From contig JADIMD010000082.1 of assembly GCA_017695015.1 (NCBI GenBank), forward strand, positions 1-35,289: DNA of 35,289 bases, in the 5' to 3' direction. This document shows, in pieces, positions 17,567-26,610 of the stretch (positions are counted from its first letter, which is position 1; the number at the start of each line of letters is the position of its first letter). Under the pieces are notes generated by a model. That model did not search any database and was not told the DNA's origin. It was given only the letters and a program-made list of their open reading frames with translations. The position numbers and the translations under genes were made by a program. Origin of the DNA: Candidatus Cryptobacteroides faecigallinarum (GTDB lineage Bacteria; Bacteroidota; Bacteroidia; Bacteroidales; UBA932).

Positions 17567-17597
17567 CAAATATAGGAATTATCTTATTGTATCCAAA
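17567..17597 (-). promoter_or_regulatory. Consensus Bacteroidetes primary-sigma promoter
   Basis: On the minus strand TTTG (17594-17597) is followed by exactly 19 bases and then TATATTTG (17567-17574). This matches the Bacteroidetes -33 TTTG / -7 TAnnTTTG consensus without mismatch and with the usual spacing. It begins 18 bases past the tolC-like stop codon and points toward the leader ORF and the tlpA-like operon. It is the best promoter visible in the window. Confidence 0.85.
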
Positions 17598-17614
17598 ATT
17601 TTTACAGAAATTTT

Positions 17615-19066
17615 TCATAAAGAGGAATATCTGACATAGGCATTCCTGTATGCGATACGGGCATCCACGAGGGCATCTGCGCTCTGCCTGAGAGCCGTCT
17701 GGGCCTCAAGCAGCTCGGAAAGCGGCACAAGGCCTGCCCTGTAGCGGTCTTCCATCTGTCTGACAGTGGATTGGGCCGCCCTGACGCTCTCTTCTGCGAC
17801 CTGCGCCTGCTCCCATGACACTGTCAGCTCCAGCCACTGCTGCCTGATCTGAAGGAGCAGCTGGGACTCCAAATATTCCCTGTCATTCTCTGCTTTCTGC
17901 ACCTGATAGCCCTGCCTCCTGACCTTACGGGAATATTTTCCCCAGTCAGTTATAGGAATCCTGAGTGTGGCATATACCGCACCGTTGAGCCTTGCGTCAT
18001 CGAACATCATGTCGTTGTAGCCGTACGAAAGTCCAACCCCCAGCTGCGGAAGCACTTCCCCGAGAGCCATCTTCTTCTCCATCTGCTTGGCTTTCACCGA
18101 GATGTCCAGCAGTCTCGACTCTTCTCTCCCTGCCAATATCTCCTTCTCATCCCTCCAGCAGGAAGCCGGCTCTTCAAGGGACCCGAGGTCATCCGCCAAA
18201 ACGATGCTGTCTATATAAGGCAATGTGTCGGATGCCATCGTGGAATATGGAGAATAAGCCACTCCTATGGAATTGCAGAGATTCATCTTGGCAAGGCGGA
18301 TTCCTCCCTTGAGCTTGGTCCGGGTCGCTTGCAGCTCATTCTGCTTCAATCTGAGCTGCAACCTGTCCGTCTCAGTGGCGATTCCTGCCGACACGGCCGC
18401 ATTGACATCCTTTTCGAGATTGTCCAGCATCTTCTGCACCTCCTGCACCGTCTTCATCTTCTCTTCGAGAGACACCACCTGCCAATATTCTTCCTCCACT
18501 TCTTCCCTGCTCTTACGCTGCTGCATAGTGCTCTGGAGCCTGGCCGCCTCCACTCCGAGAGAGGCAAGCCTGTTGCCGTTCACTATCCTTCCGCCTGCAA
18601 ATACGGGCTGGATTACCGACACAGTGGCGCTATACCCCTGCTTCATGGTGGAATAGACAGGGTCTATACCGTACATGGGAGCAACCTGCCCTATCCAGCT
18701 GTTGATATTGTTGGCCAAATCGGAATCCCCGAGAATATCCTTGACTCCTATTTCCAGCATAGGGTCAAAGGCATAGTAGCCGAATGCGTTGATGGAGACC
18801 TTTGGGAAATATTCCGCCACTGCCTCCCCTTTCTGCGCTTGTGCTGCAAGCACATCGAGAGCGGCGTTCCTCACAGAGGCATTGTTGCGGAGCGCCAATG
18901 AACGGCAGTCTTCTATGGTCAGCACGACTTTGCCTCCGCTGACGGCACTGCTGTCCTGCCCTGTCATTGTCATTCCTGACGCCCGGCAGATACCTTCCTG
19001 GACACCGCCAAGGCAGAATCCTGCGGCAACCAATGCTGCCGCCATATATTTTATTGTTCTATTCAT
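17615..19066 (-). CDS. TolC-family outer-membrane efflux factor
   Basis: The product is 483 aa with a signal peptide at the N-terminus (YMAAALVAAGFCLGG). Two long heptad-rich helical regions follow, starting LTIEDCRSLALRNNASVRNAALD and later REYLESQLLLQIRQQWLELTVS. The C-terminal half has YRAGLVPLSELLEAQTALRQS, the usual TolC/OEP repeat-end signature. It would form the trimeric outer-membrane duct of the RND pump encoded just upstream; the starts and stops overlap by 8 bases. It is the last gene of the four-gene efflux operon, and no terminator is visible before the next promoter begins 18 bases downstream. Confidence 0.95.
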   Translation of the reverse strand: MNRTIKYMAAALVAAGFCLGGVQEGICRASGMTMTGQDSSAVSGGKVVLTIEDCRSLALRNNASVRNAALDVLAAQAQKGEAVAEYFPKVSINAFGYYAFDPMLEIGVKDILGDSDLANNINSWIGQVAPMYGIDPVYSTMKQGYSATVSVIQPVFAGGRIVNGNRLASLGVEAARLQSTMQQRKSREEVEEEYWQVVSLEEKMKTVQEVQKMLDNLEKDVNAAVSAGIATETDRLQLRLKQNELQATRTKLKGGIRLAKMNLCNSIGVAYSPYSTMASDTLPYIDSIVLADDLGSLEEPASCWRDEKEILAGREESRLLDISVKAKQMEKKMALGEVLPQLGVGLSYGYNDMMFDDARLNGAVYATLRIPITDWGKYSRKVRRQGYQVQKAENDREYLESQLLLQIRQQWLELTVSWEQAQVAEESVRAAQSTVRQMEDRYRAGLVPLSELLEAQTALRQSADALVDARIAYRNAYVRYSSL

Positions 19067-22000
19067 TCCCTTTTCCCTCCTCTATTGTGTCCATCGCGGG
19101 CACTTCATTCTCCGAATGCTTGAAAATCTGCCAGTACGAAACCGGCATTATGAACACTATAAGGAATATGGACAGCATCGTGCCGAAGCATATGACTACT
19201 CCCATAGGCATCCACAATGCGTCCCTGCTGATTATCATAGGGAGCACTCCAAGCGCTGTCGTGCATGATGTGAGGAAAATAGGTCGCATCCTCCTCTTGC
19301 CCGACTCCTCTGCTGCTTCCTTGACGGACAGGCCATGCTTGAACCTCAGCTCTTCCGCATATTCGAACATGATTATGCCGTTCCTGACAATGATTCCGAC
19401 CAGGCTGATGAGCCCGAGTACGGAAGTGATGCCGAAATCGAAGCCGTAGACCCAGAGTCCGAAAGACGCCCCGAACAGACAGAGCATGCTGAGCACAATG
19501 GAAAGGACGGCCAGCGATATTTTCTTGAAATGGAAAAGCAGGAAGAAGAAAAGGACGGCCACCGCACAGATGAAGCTCAGCAATATTTCAGGGATTACGG
19601 CATTGTTCACCCCTGAGAGCCCTCCGTATTCTATGGTGACGCCCTCAGGCAATGCCGGCACGAGCTTCTCTTCCACATATTTTTCAATCCTCCTCATCGC
19701 TTCAGGCTGGCTTCTTCCCATCATCATGTCGGCATAGACCGTGACAGTCTGCTTGCCTCCTATGTGCGGAATGGTCTCAGGCTCCCAGCCAGGAGAAACT
19801 GAAGCCACCTGCCTCAACGGCACTGACACTCCGGGGACGGATGTCGGCACCATCTGGTTTTCCACTGTGTCATAGGACATGTCATCAGTCACGGAGTCGC
19901 TGTAGAGAGTCACGGGAACGGCATCGTTGCCCTCCCACACCGTCGCTATCGTCTGCCCGTTGAAGATGCTCGACAGGGAGAGGGAAAGCAATGTCCTGTT
20001 GATTCCGAGCCGTGCCGCCTCGTCGGTGTCCATATCTACTTCGACAGTGGAAATGTATTCGTCGAAATCGCTGTGTACCCATTTCATCAGGTCGGTCTGG
20101 GCTGCCATATAAGCACGCAGGGAATCGGAATACGGCTTCATCTGCTCCACAGTGCCTCCCTTGAAAGTCACAGCTACAGGGGCGGTGACTCCCTGATAGT
20201 CCATCTGCTTGAACCGGATCTGGGCTTCAGGGAAATAATGCTCGTATTTCGTCCCGTATTCGCGCAGGACCGCTTCCGTCTCCTTGGATGTCCTTGTATT
20301 GACTATGAACTGGGCAAAGTTAGTCCCTGGCTGCTTAGGGATGTATGTGGCATGGAAACGGGGCGCACCAGTCCCGACAAAAGCCGTCACTGACTTGACC
20401 CTCTCGTCAGCAAGCAGGATATTCTGGAGCGAATCGCTCACTGCTTCCGTCTTGTCGAGACCTGCATTGGCATCCAGATATATTTCCACAGCGAAGCAGT
20501 CCCTTTCCGCCATAGGCATCATCTGGATATTCAGCTGGAGGAACATCAGCACTCCAAGGACCACCGCAGCAACTCCTGCGGCAAGAGTGACATACGGATG
20601 TCTGAAGCATATTGCCTGCATCCTGTCGTATCCTGACTGCAGCAGGTCGAAGAATTTGTTCTGAATCTTAACGAATCGGCTGTCGCCTGTAGCCCTCGCC
20701 GTCTTGATGTATTTCACTTCAAGGGACGGGACAACTGTCACTGCATAGATGAGAGATGTGCCGAGGGAGAATGCTATGATCCAAGGGAAACTTTTGACAA
20801 AATCTCCGAGATAGCCTGTGATGATGCCTATGATAGGGAAGAACATCAGGCCTATTGCTGATGTGGCAAGTAGCATCGGAGGGAAAAGTTCCTTTGCGCT
20901 CGCACATGCGGCATCAACCCTGTCCATCCCCCGTCCGAGCTTGTCCATGTATCCGTCCATCGTGATGATGGAGTCGTCCACAATCATTCCGAGCACCACA
21001 ATCAGGGCGGCAAGGGTAACAGTATTCAAATCCATCCCCACAAGGTACATTATGCCTATGGCAACTGCCGTACACACAGGAACTCCGGAACTGGCTATCA
21101 GCGCCGACCTGACAGGGAATAGCAGCAGCATCACGAAAATCACTACAAGCATCGAAATGACCAGGTCTCTCAGGAACGACCACACGGATGTCCCCACGAC
21201 CTTTGGCTGGTCAGTGACCTTGGACACCTTCACGCTGTCAGGCAGCCCTTCGGTGAATGCTGCGAGGACCTCGTCCACTTCCTTTCCGAAAGCCACAATA
21301 TTGTTGTCGGGACGCATCTCCACCGAAATGATCAGAGCAGTATGACCGTTGTAGTTCACCAAAGAGGAAGGCTCCTTGTAGCGGCGTTCCACCGTGGCTA
21401 TATCCTTGAGCCTTATGATATTGCCCTGTCTGTCGGCATAGACTATCTTGTCTGCGACCTCCTTTTCGCTGTTCACGAGGCTGCTGATGTGGATAGGCGA
21501 GCTGGCATATTCCGTCTCGAACTTTCCGCTTGAAAACATCATCCCTGATGTCTGGTAGTCCAGCATAAGCATGGACGGGCTGATGCCGTATGCAGACAGC
21601 TTTTCCATGTCCAGATGGACGGCAATCTCTTCGCTCTGGCCTCCGTAGATGGTCGCCTTTGCAAGGTCAGGGATTTCATGCAGCCTGTCGCACAGGGCAT
21701 CCGCATATTCCTGAAGCTCCGAATAGCTCTTGTCTTCCGATTCCACAGTTATCAGAGCCGAGGATACGGAGCTGAAGTCGTCCAGCACGGCCACGGCAAG
21801 CACCCCCGGAGGCAGCAGCTGCTTTTTCTGGTTGATGCTGTGCCTTATCTTGGACCATACCTCGTCTTTCTTGCTGGCAGGAGAGGTAAGCTCCACATAG
21901 ATATAGCATATCCCGTCCTGGGAATAGGAATAAGAGCCCCTGTCCACTTCCGAGAAAGAGAACAGCAGGTCTTCAAGAGGCTTGGTCAGCTGTGCCTCGA

Positions 22001-22190
22001 CTTCCGCTGCCGATGCACCAGGGTAGACACCCACGACAAGCCCCTCCTTGATCTCGAATGTCGGGAATTCGTCCTTGTTGATTACCGCCAGTCCGTAGAC
22101 TCCGACTGCAACTAACAGGAAAAGAATCAGATAGACAATCTTCTTATATTTGATTGTCCCCCTTATGAACTGCCCTTCCCCACGCATCAC
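19059..22190 (-). CDS. RND-family efflux permease (AcrB/MexB-like)
   Basis: The product is 1043 aa, normal for RND permeases. It has an N-terminal transmembrane segment (YKKIVYLILFLLVAVGVYGL), a first periplasmic loop (PGASAAEVEAQLTKPLEDLL) and a TM4 proton-relay motif GMIVDDSIITMDG with Asp405/Asp406, equivalent to AcrB Asp407/Asp408. A second large periplasmic loop and a C-terminal TM bundle (GLISLVGIIVRNGIIMFEY) follow. The Asp pair favours a proton-driven drug/organic-solute pump rather than a SecDF-type protein. Substrate is not predictable. It overlaps the adaptor gene by 4 bases and the TolC-like gene by 8, indicating translational coupling. Confidence 0.96.
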   Translation of the reverse strand: MMRGEGQFIRGTIKYKKIVYLILFLLVAVGVYGLAVINKDEFPTFEIKEGLVVGVYPGASAAEVEAQLTKPLEDLLFSFSEVDRGSYSYSQDGICYIYVELTSPASKKDEVWSKIRHSINQKKQLLPPGVLAVAVLDDFSSVSSALITVESEDKSYSELQEYADALCDRLHEIPDLAKATIYGGQSEEIAVHLDMEKLSAYGISPSMLMLDYQTSGMMFSSGKFETEYASSPIHISSLVNSEKEVADKIVYADRQGNIIRLKDIATVERRYKEPSSLVNYNGHTALIISVEMRPDNNIVAFGKEVDEVLAAFTEGLPDSVKVSKVTDQPKVVGTSVWSFLRDLVISMLVVIFVMLLLFPVRSALIASSGVPVCTAVAIGIMYLVGMDLNTVTLAALIVVLGMIVDDSIITMDGYMDKLGRGMDRVDAACASAKELFPPMLLATSAIGLMFFPIIGIITGYLGDFVKSFPWIIAFSLGTSLIYAVTVVPSLEVKYIKTARATGDSRFVKIQNKFFDLLQSGYDRMQAICFRHPYVTLAAGVAAVVLGVLMFLQLNIQMMPMAERDCFAVEIYLDANAGLDKTEAVSDSLQNILLADERVKSVTAFVGTGAPRFHATYIPKQPGTNFAQFIVNTRTSKETEAVLREYGTKYEHYFPEAQIRFKQMDYQGVTAPVAVTFKGGTVEQMKPYSDSLRAYMAAQTDLMKWVHSDFDEYISTVEVDMDTDEAARLGINRTLLSLSLSSIFNGQTIATVWEGNDAVPVTLYSDSVTDDMSYDTVENQMVPTSVPGVSVPLRQVASVSPGWEPETIPHIGGKQTVTVYADMMMGRSQPEAMRRIEKYVEEKLVPALPEGVTIEYGGLSGVNNAVIPEILLSFICAVAVLFFFLLFHFKKISLAVLSIVLSMLCLFGASFGLWVYGFDFGITSVLGLISLVGIIVRNGIIMFEYAEELRFKHGLSVKEAAEESGKRRMRPIFLTSCTTALGVLPMIISRDALWMPMGVVICFGTMLSIFLIVFIMPVSYWQIFKHSENEVPAMDTIEEGKGNE

Positions 22191-23227
22191 TCTACAATAT
22201 TAACGGCGGTGCCTGTGCTCACTTTCTGGGTGCCTTCCACAATCAGAAGGTCCCCGTTCTCCAGCCCGGACTCGACCACGACCCCATTTCCTGAAAATCC
22301 ACCTGTCGATATGGACCTTTTCTCCGCCTTGCCGTCACTGACTATCCACACATACCTGCCGTCCATATCTGTCTTGACTATGGAGGTAGGTATCACGATT
22401 CCGCTGCCGGACTTGCCGACACTGACCTTGCAGACCATCCCGGGAAGAAGCCCGGCGACTTTTCCGTCAGGGACAAGGGTACACGAATAGCAATGGGAAA
22501 GGACTGATGCAGATATGCCTTTGACCGTCACTTTTCCACGGAATTCCCTGTCTCCAAGGGCAGGAACCGTGACTGCGACTTCCATCCCTTCCGTTATCTG
22601 CCCTATCTCCGATTCCGGCACAGGGAAAGATATCTCCAATGAGGAAATATCCATAAGTTTCGCCAGCGGCTCGGCCACTCCGACATCCACTCCTTCGTCG
22701 GCATACACTTCTCCGATGACCCCGTCATATGGAATCCTGACAGTGCAATCTTCATATGCCTGTCTTGCGGCCTTTTCCGAAGCCTCTGCCTTGGCAAGCT
22801 GGGTCTTTACATCGACCCACTGGACTTCGGACATGCTTCCGCTTTCATGGACAGTCTTTGCCCTTTCATACCCGTCCTGTGCCTGAGCCAGAGTCGCCTG
22901 CGCCATTTCCAGCATGCTTTCCACACTCTGTGAACTGATTTCCGCTGCCTTGTCTCCTGCAGACACCTGCTGACCTTCCTTTATATTAAGTGTTGCCAGA
23001 GTTCCCGAATATCGGCTGACGAGGACCGTGGTCCTGGAGGCTTCCACAGTGCCGACATATGTCATCGCATCCACATTGTCCGATGTCTGCGCCTTCATCA
23101 CCTTTACAGCAACGGCGGACGGCTTCACCACCTGCCTGTTGCGGTCGTTCCTGCCTCCGGAGCATCCTGCAAGCAGCAGGGACGACACCATTGCCATGAA
23201 TAAGAATGCCGATCTGTTCATCTCCAT
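22187..23227 (-). CDS. RND efflux periplasmic adaptor (membrane-fusion) lipoprotein
   Basis: The product is 346 aa. A lipoprotein signal has lipobox LLLAGC at about residue 22. A biotinyl-lipoyl-like half motif follows (VSRYSGTLATLNIKEGQQVSAGD), then an alpha-helical hairpin (LEMAQATLAQAQDGYERAKT) and the returning lipoyl half (RIPYDGVIGEVYADEGVDV). Beta-barrel and membrane-proximal domains end with GLENGDLLIVEGTQKVS. It links the RND permease to the TolC-like duct. It starts one base after the stop of the small lipoprotein gene. Either Met1 or Met3 could be the initiator. Confidence 0.95.
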   Translation of the reverse strand: MEMNRSAFLFMAMVSSLLLAGCSGGRNDRNRQVVKPSAVAVKVMKAQTSDNVDAMTYVGTVEASRTTVLVSRYSGTLATLNIKEGQQVSAGDKAAEISSQSVESMLEMAQATLAQAQDGYERAKTVHESGSMSEVQWVDVKTQLAKAEASEKAARQAYEDCTVRIPYDGVIGEVYADEGVDVGVAEPLAKLMDISSLEISFPVPESEIGQITEGMEVAVTVPALGDREFRGKVTVKGISASVLSHCYSCTLVPDGKVAGLLPGMVCKVSVGKSGSGIVIPTSIVKTDMDGRYVWIVSDGKAEKRSISTGGFSGNGVVVESGLENGDLLIVEGTQKVSTGTAVNIVE

Positions 23228-23228
23228 G

Positions 23229-23744
23229 TCAGTTTTCTTTTGCCCAGCAGCTTACATCGCTGCTCACAATCTCGTATTCCACATCCTGGAAAGTGTATTT
23301 CCCCTCATATTCTATCCAGAACATCAGGGCATCGGCATATCTCTCCGCATAGCCGCTGACCGTGACTGAAGCAACAGGATAAGCCGTCTCCAGAAGGGAT
23401 CCCTCATCGGTGACAGGGATGGTCAGCTGCCTTGAAAACGGGGTGATTGTCAGCGTCTTGCCGTCAGCTACAGCATTGAATGTCAGGACACTTCCTCCGA
23501 GAATGTTCATGGCGACTATCATTTCACCTGTATTCTTGTCCGAGACCACCACATCCATCTGGCCGTTCTCGTCAAGAAGTTTCAGCTTCTGGGGTTCAGC
23601 GGATTCGTCTCCTGCCGGACTCACCGTGACAGTTCCGCTTGTCTTGAAGGTGTAGTTGCCCTTGAACCGCGGCGCTCCTTCCTTGGTGCAGGATACTGCC
23701 AGCATAGACAGAATGACAGCCGCCGCCATTAAAAATCTTTTCAT
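23229..23744 (-). CDS. Small lipoprotein of unknown function, first gene of the RND operon
   Basis: The track begins this ORF at a TTG (23765). The ATG at 23744 is preferred, because it puts MKRFLMAAAVILSMLAVSC at the N-terminus as a clean lipoprotein signal; the product is then 171 aa. The mature part is beta-rich (NYTFKTSGTVTV, LTITPFSRQLTIPV, ASVTVSGYAERYADALMFWIEY) and may be a lipocalin-like or small barrel fold. I recognise no family. It starts 88 bases after the mutS stop and is followed after one base by the adaptor gene. It may be an accessory of the pump, but nothing in the sequence proves this. Confidence 0.8.
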   Translation of the reverse strand: MKRFLMAAAVILSMLAVSCTKEGAPRFKGNYTFKTSGTVTVSPAGDESAEPQKLKLLDENGQMDVVVSDKNTGEMIVAMNILGGSVLTFNAVADGKTLTITPFSRQLTIPVTDEGSLLETAYPVASVTVSGYAERYADALMFWIEYEGKYTFQDVEYEIVSSDVSCWAKEN

Positions 23745-23832
23745 CTCTTTTGTATTTATATCCAAATAAGCGCGGCTCGGCGTGCAAAGAGCATACCGAA
23801 AGGGCTTTATGTAAAGGCATTTTTGCTCCGTG

Positions 23833-26490
23833 TCAGATGCCGAGCTTTTCTTTCATTGACCTCAACAGGTCGAACGCCTGGAGCGGAGTGAGATTGTTGA
23901 TGTCCACATTGGCCAGGTCATCCCTGAGGGCCGAAAGCAGCGGGTCATCGAGTTGGAAGAAAGAAAGCTGGAGAGAGCCGTCGCTTTCCACCCTGCCTTC
24001 CTTGACATTATGGGCCTTTGTCATCCTTGACGGGCCTGACTGCCGGTCGGAAGACACCACGAGATTCCTGACTGTCCCGTCTTCAAGCGACTTCAGGGTC
24101 TTTTCGGCAGATTCTATCACCTGTCTCGGCATTCCGGCGAGCCTCGCCACATGGATACCGAAGCTATGGGCCACTCCCCCTTCCCTGAGCTTGCGGAGGA
24201 AGATGACATTCCTGCCCACCTCCTTTACTTCGATGTGGAAATTCTTCACCCTGTCATAGATGCCTTCGAGGTCGTTCAGCTCATGGTAATGGGTTGCGAA
24301 CAGGGTCTTTGCCCCATGTCCGTATTCATGGATGTATTCCACTATCGCCCTGGCTATCGACATTCCGTCGTATGTGGATGTGCCCCTGCCTATCTCGTCG
24401 AGCAGGACAAGGGAGCGCTCGGAAATGTTGTGGAGAATCATCGATGTCTCCAGCATTTCCACCATGAAGGTGGATTCTCCCCGTGAAATGTTGTCGGAAG
24501 CGCCCACTCTCGTGAAAATCTTGTCACAGTATCCTATTTTGGCAGAGGATGCCGGCACGAACGAGCCCACCTGCGCCATCAGCACGATGAGGGCAGTCTG
24601 TCTCAAGAGGGCTGATTTACCTGCCATGTTAGGTCCTGTCAGGATGATTATCTGCTGCGAGCTGTTATCGAGATAGACATCGTTCGGCACGAATTCCTCG
24701 CCTGTCTGCATCATGGTCTCTATCACAGGATGCCTGCCTGCCTTGATGTCTATCGCAAGCCCGTCATTCATCTCCGGACGGCAGTAATGGTTGTCCGTGG
24801 CCAGTTCCGCAAACCCTGCAAGCACATCCATTCTGGCTATGATGCGGCAGTTGGACTGTATGACAGGGATATTTTTCTGGATTTCAGCCACGAGAGAGGC
24901 ATATATTCTCGCCTCGATGATGTATATCTTCTCTTCTGCCCCGAGAATCTTCGATTCGTACTCCTTGAGCTCTTCAGTGATATATCTCTCGGCATTCACA
25001 AGGGTCTGCTTCCTTATCCATTCAGGCGGCACTTTGTCCTTGTGGGTGTTACGCACCTCTATATAATAGCCGAAAACATTGTTGTAGCTTATTTTCAATG
25101 ACGGTATCCCAGTCCTCTCGCTCTCCCTCTGCTGTATCCCGAGAAGCACTTCCTTGCTGTGGGACGATATTTCCCTCAATTCGTCAAGCTCGGCATCCAC
25201 ACCCGAAGCGATGACCTGTCCTTTGCCCACGGCTGCCGCAGGGTCCTGGCACATCGTCTTTTTCAGGACGGAAAGCAGGTCTGAGCATCCGTCCAGACGG
25301 GAAATCATGTTGTCGACTGCAGCAATACCGCTGTCTTTACACAGGTCCACAATCGGGGTCGTCTGGTCAAGGCCTCTTATCAGCTGCATGATTTCCCTCG
25401 GGGCTATCTTGCCTGCCGCTGCCCTGGAAATTATCCTCTCCAAATCTCCGACATCTCCGATGTGTTCCTGCAGCTGCCGCAGAAGCTCCTGACGGGATGT
25501 GAAATACGACACGGCATCGTACCGAGAGTTCAGTTCATCCAGATCCATCACCGGCATCGAGAGCCATGCACGGAGCAGCCTTGCGCCCATCGGTGAAGAG
25601 CACCTGTCCATCACATCCACCAGCGCCGTACCCTCTCCTCCCGATGCTGGGCTGAATATCTCAAGGTTGCGGAAGGTGAACCTGTCCATCCATACGAACC
25701 TGTTTTCGTCTATCCTGGATATAGAGCAGATATGCTTCAGTCCCGAATGCTGGGTCTGCTCCAGGTACACGAGCAGGGCTCCTGCCGATGTCACGCCAAG
25801 GGGATAGATGTCTATTGCAAAGCCTTTGAGAGAGTCGACTCCGAGCTGCCGTTTGAGCTTTTCCACCGAGGATTCGTAGACAAATGCCCATTCTTCGAGA
25901 GTGGAGACATAGTAGTGGTCTCCGAACTTGTCTTTCACTCCCTTTTCATATCCCTTAGGGACAAGGAGCTCTTTCGGGGCGAATGAGGACAGGAGGGTGG
26001 AGATGTAGTCGAGTGTGCCTTCCGCTATCTGGAAAGTGCCCGTAGAGACATCGAGGAAAGCCGCTCCGCATCTGTCTTTCTCGAAAGTCAGGCCTGCAAG
26101 GTAGTTGTGCTCCTTCTGCTCCAGCAGCTGGTCGTTGAATGCAATGCCAGGGGTGACAAGCTCCGTGACTCCTCTCTTGACTATCTTCTTGGTGAGTTTC
26201 GGGTCTTCAAGCTGGTCGCATACCGCAACCTTGTACCCTGCTCTCACAAGACGCGGAAGATACAGGTCTATGGAATGGTGGGGAAACCCTGCGAGAGGCA
26301 CGGACGAGGCCGACCCGTTTGCCCTCTTGGTCAACACAATACCGAGCACCTTGCTTGTGATGAGGGCATCATCGGCAAATGTCTCGTAAAAGTCCCCTAC
26401 ACGGAAAAGCAGCACAGCCTCTGGATACTGAGCCTTGACGCTGAAATACTGCTTCATCAGCGGGGTCTCTACTATCTTTTCATCTTTCAT
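23833..26490 (-). CDS. mutS: DNA mismatch repair ATPase MutS
   Basis: The product is 885 aa, normal for MutS. It recognises base mismatches and small loops and recruits MutL. The mismatch-reading Phe-x-Glu motif is at about residues 34-36 (VGDFYETF). The core and lever domains are followed by the ATPase with Walker A GPNMAGKS near residue 619, the SRGESTFMVEM segment, Walker B LVLLDEIGRGTSTYDG and the ATHYHEL switch. All key residues are present. It is transcribed divergently from the glycosyltransferase gene (120 bases apart) and may be cotranscribed with the efflux genes downstream, since no terminator is evident in the 88-base gap. Confidence 0.98.
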   Translation of the reverse strand: MKDEKIVETPLMKQYFSVKAQYPEAVLLFRVGDFYETFADDALITSKVLGIVLTKRANGSASSVPLAGFPHHSIDLYLPRLVRAGYKVAVCDQLEDPKLTKKIVKRGVTELVTPGIAFNDQLLEQKEHNYLAGLTFEKDRCGAAFLDVSTGTFQIAEGTLDYISTLLSSFAPKELLVPKGYEKGVKDKFGDHYYVSTLEEWAFVYESSVEKLKRQLGVDSLKGFAIDIYPLGVTSAGALLVYLEQTQHSGLKHICSISRIDENRFVWMDRFTFRNLEIFSPASGGEGTALVDVMDRCSSPMGARLLRAWLSMPVMDLDELNSRYDAVSYFTSRQELLRQLQEHIGDVGDLERIISRAAAGKIAPREIMQLIRGLDQTTPIVDLCKDSGIAAVDNMISRLDGCSDLLSVLKKTMCQDPAAAVGKGQVIASGVDAELDELREISSHSKEVLLGIQQRESERTGIPSLKISYNNVFGYYIEVRNTHKDKVPPEWIRKQTLVNAERYITEELKEYESKILGAEEKIYIIEARIYASLVAEIQKNIPVIQSNCRIIARMDVLAGFAELATDNHYCRPEMNDGLAIDIKAGRHPVIETMMQTGEEFVPNDVYLDNSSQQIIILTGPNMAGKSALLRQTALIVLMAQVGSFVPASSAKIGYCDKIFTRVGASDNISRGESTFMVEMLETSMILHNISERSLVLLDEIGRGTSTYDGMSIARAIVEYIHEYGHGAKTLFATHYHELNDLEGIYDRVKNFHIEVKEVGRNVIFLRKLREGGVAHSFGIHVARLAGMPRQVIESAEKTLKSLEDGTVRNLVVSSDRQSGPSRMTKAHNVKEGRVESDGSLQLSFFQLDDPLLSALRDDLANVDINNLTPLQAFDLLRSMKEKLGI

Positions 26491-26610
26491 ACCGATCCGG
26501 TGATATCATCTTTCACGGGCCGCTGTGGTTTTTCAGGCGGCTTTTCAGCCCTTGCAAGGGCAACTCCGCAAATTTACAACAAATTTTTCTTACATTTGGC
26601 GGTTAAAATA
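26491..26610. promoter_or_regulatory. Divergent intergenic region mutS / glycosyltransferase with two -7-like boxes
   Basis: On the plus strand TACATTTG (26591-26598) matches the TAnnTTTG box about 12 bases before the glycosyltransferase ATG. On the minus strand TAAATTTG is a matching box facing mutS. Neither has TTTG at the standard 19-base distance, so these are partial matches in an AT-rich stretch. Confidence 0.35.

Noticed and set aside
17397-17618. Full-length 73-aa version of the leader ORF
   Set aside because: Its start overlaps the tolC-like stop and the frame runs through the consensus promoter, so the predicted mRNA would lack the first codons; only the internal ATG with AGGA is supported.
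23745-23832. Promoter in the mutS / small-lipoprotein gap
   Set aside because: TATTTG and TTTG fragments are present, but neither the TAnnTTTG pattern nor the 19-base spacing is met.
26107-26610. N-terminal 168-codon extension of the glycosyltransferase ORF in the track
   Set aside because: It lies antisense to the 5' end of mutS; the GT-B N-terminus (MKRALIISYYWPP) begins at 26611, so the extension is a shadow.
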